A stretch of 64,000 bases of DNA from Sycobia sp. Sy_11. Its lineage: Eukaryota > Arthropoda > Insecta > Hymenoptera > Epichrysomallidae. The notes under the pieces were generated by a model, which searched no databases, was not told where the DNA came from, and saw only the letters and a program-made list of their open reading frames with translations. The stretch covers positions 3,850,001 through 3,914,000 of the forward strand of contig JACCIC010000015.1 in the NCBI GenBank assembly GCA_018907035.1. Direction: 5' to 3'. Below, piece after piece: positions 56,408-64,000 of this stretch. Each line of letters begins with the position of its first letter. Position 1 is the first letter of the stretch. A program made the position numbers and the translations under genes.

Positions 56408-57543
56408 TCTTTTAACATATTTAATCATACTAATGATATTATAAGCAAACAATGAATAGTTTTTTGATATTAGTTTTTTTATCAAGAGATTTTCACAAAA
56501 TAAATAATTAAACCTAATTAGATTGTACAGAAATAATATTTATAATTATTAGTTCTTTTTTGAATTTTCAGTGATAATTAAATTAATTTGTAAGTTTGTA
56601 GATTTGTAAAAAAATTTGTAACTTAAAAAATGCACTTGAACTAATGTTCCTCCTTTTAATGAGAGGTTCTTTTGACTGGTTATTTATAAGAAGCACTTTT
56701 TAATCATTAATAAAATAAAGAGGACTTGTTTTGCGATTAATTTTAAAGGAACTAACGTTAATTTTGTAGTAAAAAATTTTAAAATAAATTAGACGAGAAG
56801 AAATGTAATTGAAAATCAAATAATTGTACATTTATAAAATATGTAAAAATATTATGATGTACTGGATGTTTTGAAAGTATATCGAACTCAGACTGCTGTA
56901 GTTTGAATAAAATATTTATTTTTATAAACATGATTATTGTTCTTTGTTATTTATCTCTTAAAAATTCTATATAAAATTTATATACTCCTTAAATTAATAA
57001 AATATCGATTAGAAATTCTGTTATACATATTAAATCTATTCGCATTTTGTTTAACATTCTATAATCAATTGATTTAATAATTTAAAAATGTATTGATATA
57101 TTTTTGATATAATATTTTCTTAATACATTAAAAAATATATTATTTTCTTTCAACTATTATTTATGTATTTTAGTATAAAACTGTGTAACCTACATGTATT
57201 AAGTTAATTTGTTTTTGAATTAAAAAAATAAATATAAATAACTAAGTAAAATACTAATAAGGCACTTTAAAATTCGAGATATTAAAAAAAGCACTATCCT
57301 TAAATTAATGAATAAAATTAGTTGCGTTTAATTTAATTATTTTTTAATTATCGATTTAATTATTTTCCTTTTAATAGACAAAATTCAAGAAAATTGAGCC
57401 TAACTAATAGCTTTAATTATAATCCATTTTTTTAATAGATAATGATTATTTAAAAAATTTGAATCTCTGGCAGTGTGAAATTAATATTACTCATTGGTAT
57501 TCCTGAAAACAATATAGCGATAATTCCGATAATTGATCCTTGA
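56408..57543. other. AT-rich gap between convergent NEMP and RSU1
   Basis: About 1.1 kb of AT-rich DNA where the 3' ends of NEMP (+) and RSU1 (-) face each other. AATAAA near 56907 could serve NEMP. I see no other feature. Confidence 0.6.
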
Positions 57544-60500
57544 TTATCGAACGCGTGAAATTTTTTTGCTCTTGTCAGCCTCTATTGCCGGTGGTGGCCC
57601 TTTTGCTGCCTGGTGCCTTCCGTAAACACTAAAAAAGAGAACATTTATATATAAGATTGAGTTATTACATGTTTTAATTAATTGTGTGCTTTATTTATGC
57701 CTATTCTCTATTGCTGCTGGGTTGAAGTAAAAATTTATTTGATAGTTTCATAATCAAAAATTATATATATATACAAAAGGAATAATTAGCTAAAATTTGC
57801 AATAACTTAGTGTTTACATATTAAGGTTATTTAAAACGGAGTAGTTTTTACTCAATTGGTAAAAATTGACTTTTACAGTCGCTTAATTTGAAAATCATTT
57901 TTTATTAACAATTGAATTGTACTTCTGTCGACTGCCCATATACAAATTAATAAATATTTTTTATTGGTCTTACAGTCCAATCAATTTCAACCAATTTCAT
58001 TCTTTATTGTTAGAATGAATTAAAAAATTTCAATTTACCATTTTCAAAGCTCTACATATATTATGATGATATAGTCATATTATACTATAAAATCTCCTTC
58101 TGTCGATTGTTAAATGTATATTGAAAAATGTAATAAAGGTGTCATTTAGCGCCAATGGATTTCTACTCACTATTTATATGTTTCGGAGCGTATGTAATCT
58201 ATAACGTGTGAAATGCCAACTTGCAATTGATCTCCAATCGGTATCACCCAGGGATTGAACTCCATTCGAAATTCTGCTTTATTGCTAAGCAAATCTAAAT
58301 TGCCTGCCGAACACAAAGATTCATATGAATTTTTCTGTTTGTTGTAATCGTAAATAAGGAACGAATTACGCGTGTTTTGAATAATTGCGGAGAAAAGTAA
58401 TATGTTTAAGTACCTATTTCGGGGGGTAAAACCGTGAGGCGATTTCCTTGAATATGAAGTTCACGTAGTCGACTAAGTTCCCCGATCTCTTTGGGCAATT
58501 CTATCAAATCGTTATCCCTCAGAACCAGCTGAAAATTGAAAATTATATGATCAAATTATAAATCTATAAATTAAACGGCGTTTAAAAGAAATGTTTTTTT
58601 TTTTTTTTTTAAATAAAATCTCGTCGACCCTTACAATTTGCAGATTTTTCAGTTGTGCAATTTCCGGAGGTAGATATTCGAAATCATTGTCAGCTAAGTA
58701 TAGAGCTCGCAATGTTTCTGAAAACGAGTTACCGAGTTAAAAATGAGCTGTCGAAAAATAAATATTATCCGCAATATATGTATTTGTTTAATAACAAACC
58801 CATCATGAAAAAGTTTCCCGGCAAATTTTTCTCGTTGAGATTGTTGTACGTCAGATCCAATACTTCCAGTACCGGAAACGCGCCGAAACCTCGCGGCAGT
58901 ACATTCAGTCTGTTCATTCTGGACACCGTCAAATTATAATATTAGTAGAACAATAAAAATAAATAATAATAATAAGTATATAGTATTATTAATTTATTCT
59001 TAATAATACATAAAACTGACATTATTATAATTAAAGTATTTATAGATGAATTACCCGAGGTTCAAAATTCTTAGCTTTGGCATTTGCGACAGGGAAGCCG
59101 GCAATTCGGTAATGTGATTATTGAACAGATTGAGTATTTCTAAGTTGATTAGATTTGCCAGGCCAGGCGGAACCGCTGGAAAAAAAATTATTAAGTTTTC
59201 TTTTTCCGCGTTTCAAACGACGTTTTCGTAATTTTTCGTTTTCGTATACTGTATTACATATATACGCATATACTTATATTTGTGAAATTTTATTACCTTG
59301 AATTTTATTGTGACTCAATGTGATCCTCGTCAAATTTAACATATTAACTGAAATTGCAAAAGTAGAGATTAATTTATATAGTTAATTTATTTCAATCCTT
59401 AAGAAAACTATTTGACTATAAAAATCAGTGATTTTTTTTTATAATTATGTAAATAAGCGAGCTTAAGAGATTGAAAAATTAAAGTTGAGTAAATAATATA
59501 TAGCTGATTTGAATAGATGATAATCGCGATCCAATTAGACATGCATAAGAAAAAAAATTAATTTTCTTAATTTTATAAGATGGCAATATGTATTGTTTGT
59601 TATTGCTGTTGATCTAGAGATAATGATTTAATAAATGAATCATTTAAAAGCTTTAGACCATTGATACATAGGTTTTAATTTCGCAGACTCTGTTGAATCC
59701 TATTTAGAATGTATATTTTCAGCGATGAGAAATTACTGCTATTTTCGTCTCGTTTTTATTCCTCTTCAATTGCGTTCTTTGGACCCCCATTTCCGCTTTA
59801 TAATGTTTTCCTTTAAATTATTCCGAACAAAATTTATATACATATATATACTATTTAAAATTGTTTAAAAATATCTTAGGATACTCCTTACATTGCTTTA
59901 GTTCTGAATTAATTAAATAAAATAATCAAGTTACCGACTATTAAACATATAAAAACAATCGTATATTAATATGTGAAAAAAAAACATGTCAATAATTTAA
60001 GTAGTTGCTGTTTAAAAACCATTAGAAACACTACTTAGATATACAAAACGAATGAGTTACAATTTGTTTGGATTACAATCGATATTTAGAAATTTTATCG
60101 AATCAACAATGACTAGATTAAAAAAAAATCACATTCGACAAAAATTGTCGATAATTGGGCATTGCGGAGTACTCGACGAATTGGAGCGTCGTAAACCAAT
60201 AATGCAATAATTCAAAATGTTGACATCTCTGCCGTAGATTCGACGTATGCACGCGTAATACAGCCGACGCCCCCGCTCATTCAACAAATCCACCTCTGCT
60301 CATGTATCTATATATAGTATATAGCTGCGCACGTGTTCATGCATGCGTATGTATACACACACAAATATTACACCAATACACTGGAGCGCGCGCGCGCGCG
60401 CAGCGACGTTTCTATATTTGGCATTACCGAGGCGAAAACAGGTTTGGCCACTTTGCGGGTCCCGCGAACGGGAGAGAGAAGGAGAGAAAAAAGGAACCCG

Positions 60501-60628
60501 TCGGAGACAGAGACAGACTCACGCAGGCCAGGCATTTCCTCGAAGCTGGCGACGGCCTTGTCGGAGAGGTCGAGCTCCGGATTCTGGATCTCACGGGCCT
60601 CGTCGATCACCCTCTTCGCCTTCGACAT
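57544..60628 (-). CDS. RSU1: Ras suppressor protein 1 (leucine-rich repeat, integrin adhesion)
   Basis: Eight minus-strand exons (60628-60523, 59347-59297, 59175-59055, 58918-58800, 58717-58635, 58528-58414, 58303-58171, 57628-57544) join in phase to give 270 residues (human 277). Motifs in order: [139 protein letters not shown], and [20 protein letters not shown]. The C-terminus reads YIRSETYKY, then [12 protein letters not shown] and [10 protein letters not shown]. Seven or more LRRs form the fold. In the family RSU1 binds the last LIM domain of PINCH in the ILK-PINCH-parvin complex at integrin adhesions. I chose the ATG at 60628 because it aligns with the human start. An in-frame ATG at 60670 would add 14 residues. 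Confidence 0.96.
57907..57989. repeat. Second copy of the 27772-27855 dispersed repeat
   Basis: About 80 bp (AATTGAATTGTACTTCTGTC through ATTGGTCTTACAGTCCAATC) match the left flank and arm of the element at 27772 with about three differences. Here it lies in the last RSU1 intron without the inverted partner. A weaker partial match (ATTAATAAATATTTTCGTCG, then GTCTTACA) lies near 61547. Confidence 0.85.
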
Positions 60629-61010
60629 CTTGCCCGCGGCTGGGATGCACGATACTGGCGCCTCGTTCATTATTTAGTTTGCCGATGTGTATGCCTTACA
60701 ATTGAAATGCCTATGTATAGATATTTATATCTATATGTACACGAAGTGCAGCGCAGCCCGTATACGTGTGTGTGTGCGCGCTTGCGCATATAACTACACT
60801 GGCGCTGTATTTATAATACAATGCGCGTGCGCGTTGTTGTACGAACAGCGCGAGTGATTTAAATCCGTATTAGCTGTGTTCGAATGCATCGGCTGCATCA
60901 GCCGTTGCGTGGGCGGTCGGGCGATTCCGTATCTTATTCGTGTATGGATTCGATTTCGCGATCGACCACACGGTGGCGCTGTCGAGGACGATTGCCGCGA
61001 CGCCGATTCG
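60240..61010. promoter_or_regulatory. CpG-rich, probably bidirectional promoter at the RSU1 5' end
   Basis: CG dinucleotides are dense across the RSU1 first exon and about 400 bp upstream of it, including GCGCGCGCGCGCGCGC at 60387-60402 inside RSU1 intron 1. TGGCGCTGT occurs twice (about 60800 and 60973). A plus-strand exon candidate begins near 60884, so divergent transcription is likely. Start sites cannot be fixed from sequence. Confidence 0.5.
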
Positions 61011-62290
61011 ATCAACGTATGTACGGACGCGATCGGAATTATCCGAAAATATCAGAAGTTGAATAGAGAAAATTTAGATGGCGGTGTATGTACCGTTTGA
61101 ACGTAGTTTACATAATTTTTTACATATTAATAACTTATATTAATTATTTTTTACAATTACATTCTGATCTCGAATATAATATAATAAAGTAATTGAGACA
61201 TATGCAGCAATTGTCGACCAGATTTGTCAGAGCATTATTTAGTTTTAGGCTTCATCAAATAAATAGAAATCAACTATTACTAAGTATTTTTTTTTCTTAA
61301 ATCAAGTGAATATATATACATTCATAAATTGAGGGAGAAAGATCGAGAAAATAGGGCGTCGGATATTATACAGGACTGCCGAATTTTGAACGATCGAGAA
61401 AAAAGAATTATCAAAATTTAATTAATCACACGCTTTGATTTGCATCTGTATTATATTGCTTTAAAGTTTTCAGCCCAATGAACAATGTGAAAATGAGAAC
61501 GTTATAAAAATTTTATTTATAATTTTTGATTATAGCTTTAAAATTAAATTAATAAATATTTTCGTCGGTCTTACAATCTTTATACAGTAATCTACTTTAC
61601 TAATATAATAATAATTAGACCGTCCTTTTTTATAATTGTTTATATACTTCCATAGAATTTTAAATGGGAATTAGTACTAAAAAATATAAAAAATCCAAGG
61701 ATAACTTGACTGTTCTCGCCACCTAAATTTAAATTTACCTTTGACGATCATCTTTGATATTATTTATAAATTTGTTATAATGATATAGAAGCAATATGAA
61801 TAAATTATATTGTTGCTATCCAATCTACTAAACTAATATAATCAGAAAAAATGATATTCTTGATTGTTAGAATGTTTATTCACATAAGAATTTTTAAATA
61901 AAAAATTGTTTATGTTTCAAAATTTATAGATTTTTTATTATTCTTGCTAATGATATATTTTAGATTTATAGAATTATTTTACTAATTAAATAATTTTGCA
62001 AGTACAAATATGCATAAATATGTATACGTTGATCGATTAAAATATTTTCTCCAAGTTCAGATATAATTTTTATGTCTTTAAAACTAACACACAGAAATTT
62101 TTATGTAAACTTATAAAACTATAAAATTAAATAAATTTTGTTTCTTCTTTAATATTGTTGAATTTGGTATTTTGTTTCAGGTTTTTTCGGCCCTCATCTC
62201 AGAATCGAAAGAGTCGCAATAATGAGAGAACATCTGAGAAGAAAAATCGATAATCTGTGCAATGAAATCCATGCCTATATTATTAATTAA
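60884..62290 (+). CDS. Candidate small two-exon gene divergent from RSU1
   Basis: An ATG at 60884 opens a frame to a good donor (ATCAAC|GTATGT, exon end 61016). A strong acceptor (TTTTGTTTCAG, 62180) opens 62181-62290, which ends at TAA 62288-62290. Phase matches and the total is 80 residues. The second exon is the convincing part: FFGPHLRIERVAIMREHLRR then KIDNLCNEIHAYIIN, probably a basic amphipathic helix. The first exon product is Arg/Ser-rich and might be a presequence, or the real first exon may use another frame. AATAAA at 62541 could end the transcript. I do not recognise the family, and additional exons are possible. Confidence 0.4.
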
Positions 62291-64000
62291 TCAAAAAATG
62301 AATTGAAGTTATATTATTTTTAATATTATTGTCGTATTGATAAAATTAATTTATTTGTAATCAAGACTAAATATTGTTAATCTACGTTCGTATTGTTCAG
62401 GTGCAGTTGAATTTACTGTTTATACAAAAAAGAATCATCGTTTGCTTCTGTTTACTTTTGCTATAGTAAAACTAAGAATGTTGTTTGTTTTAGTAATCTT
62501 AATTATAGTTATAATCTAGTTTTATTATTGTTTATATTAGAATAAATTATTTTTATACATTTTAACAAGAGAGAAAAATGAAAAACTTCTGACAAAAATG
62601 AATATTTGGTATTACGAAATCAATGGAAATGTAATTTTCTTTTTTTGAAAAATTTGTTAATCAATTTCTGAGCTTCGATCACATAGAATGTATTGCGTTA
62701 TATGAATGATATCATTGGCCAATCAAAATAAAAGTGCCCAGCTAACTTTCAGCTCATTAAATTCAAATCACATCATTCATCAAATTAGCGATCCGATCGG
62801 CAAAAGCAATATATATGCCTTTTTAATTTTTTTACGAATAAAAATCGCGAAATCCTAGAAATCGCCCAGCTACAGCAGTGGTAATTAATCTCGGCCGATT
62901 CTGTTACGTTACGCGTGCATACTTGGAAACGGTTCGGCAAGTACGAATGGCAAAAAAAATGTAGTTTCTTTCAATATTGTTTAAATAATCCTTTTACCGA
63001 TGGAAAATAAATTATCGCTCAATTAGGAAATTTTTTAAAATTAAACATTGCAGTTTAATTTTAACAAAGATTGGATTAAACAAAATCACAATTCATTAAT
63101 TTATAGTATTATGTTCAAATTCTGGTCATATTTAAAAAATACTAGAAATTTCACTTTTATAAAATACTATAATCCTTCAGAAAGCCTCATCTCGCTCAAA
63201 AAAAAAAAAAACAGAAGTTTGTAAATAATGTTAAACGACAAAATAAAATGATAAATGCGCCTTTCCTCAATGCTCGCGCGCACGGGCATTTTAAGGCGAT
63301 TAAGCATTATAATTCGCGTACATACAGGACTAATGTTCACCTATTGCAGCGCCGCGTGCAGCGGCAGCAGCAGCGGCCGCGGGAATGAAAACGGCCGGGG
63401 AATGGTGACAAATTACTTCGTTTATGCATGTACGTGCTTGGTATACGGGTTTTCGTATATTTATCATAGGTTGCCATGATTAAGAAAGGATTTAGCGCGA
63501 TAGTGCAAATAACGAATGGGAATTAATTTTATTAAATTAATTATGTTTTTAAAGTCAGCGTGTGCGAGCTTTAAGTACATAATGATAATGAAGTAAATTT
63601 TAATGTATTTAAGATTATTATTTTGAGATTCATATATTTCTGTAAAGAAAAAAAAATTGGAACAAAATGTATATTGAATAAAAAATAAATTTTACCGTAT
63701 ATTTTAATTTATTTTACATACATATATATATGAAAAAAAATGATTCCGAAACATGATTATTTAAAATAAGCAAGTGAAAATTAGGATATTATTAACAACT
63801 TTTATTATAATTACAACTATGTTTATGTAATTAATTGTGTAATATGTCAATAATTATGTTTTATTGGTAAAAATTTTCAATGATTATAATTATCAATAGA
63901 TCTAATAAAATAACTAAAATAAATTTTAAGACATTATTTTCTTGTTTTTTAAATGCCTAGATTGTTTCTATTTTTCTAAGTTTTAACATTTATTATGATT
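62291..64000. other. Right-edge stretch without a clear gene
   Basis: AT-rich DNA except for a small GC-rich patch at about 63255-63410 (with GCGGCAGCAGCAGCGGCCGCGG). A 74-codon plus-strand frame (63255-63479) crosses the patch but is unrecognised and of mixed composition. The patch could be a promoter or an untranslated exon of a gene beyond the window. Confidence 0.5.

Noticed and set aside
60302..60793. 163-codon plus-strand ORF over RSU1 exon 1
   Set aside because: Antisense shadow of the RSU1 first exon and its CpG-rich promoter.

Overview
The window looks like nuclear DNA from an insect, most likely an ant or another hymenopteran. It has intron-split genes with GT..AG junctions, AT-rich non-coding DNA, many long (TA)n and (CA)n microsatellites, small CpG-rich islands, and at least five decayed mariner-type elements. 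Genus and species cannot be read from the sequence. Gene names rest on recognising translated exons against remembered family sequences. Exon borders were read by eye from splice sites and phase; five recognised genes reconstruct to full length with intact phase.

Layout: 2-145 is the last coding exon of an unidentified upstream gene. 275-6650 (+) is TTC21B/IFT139 (13 exons, about 1313 aa). 7260-8186 is a dead mariner. 8619-15890 (+) is a malate dehydrogenase-like gene (6 exons, about 364 aa) that appears to have lost the catalytic residues; its introns hold a CpG/pyrimidine island, a Ty3/gypsy fragment and a truncated mariner. 20220-21214 (+) is SKP1 (161 aa). 21215-36548 is a large gene-poor stretch with microsatellites, a mariner relic, an unusual inverted-repeat element carrying a hammerhead-ribozyme-like motif, and CpG-rich islands. 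36562-49832 (+) is the mitochondrial short/branched-chain acyl-CoA dehydrogenase ACADSB (4 coding exons, 413 aa); its long introns hold three mariners and an unexplained 142-codon antisense ORF. 49833-53624 is intergenic with a possible decayed minus-strand coding tract. 53625-56071 (+) is the nuclear-envelope protein NEMP (8 exons, 406 aa), with one tRNA-derived SINE in intron 1 and another just downstream. 57544-60628 (-) is RSU1 (8 exons, 270 aa). Its CpG-rich promoter may be shared with a small divergent gene (60884-62290). 62291-64000 shows no clear gene.

The genes do not form a pathway. TTC21B serves cilia, SKP1 ubiquitin ligases, ACADSB branched-chain amino-acid breakdown, NEMP the nuclear envelope and RSU1 integrin adhesion. 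The points most worth a second look are the MDH-like pseudoenzyme, the hammerhead-like inverted element at 27772-28251, the paired tRNA-SINEs around NEMP, and the unexplained ORFs at 42890-43318, 48206-48307 and 51538-52014.
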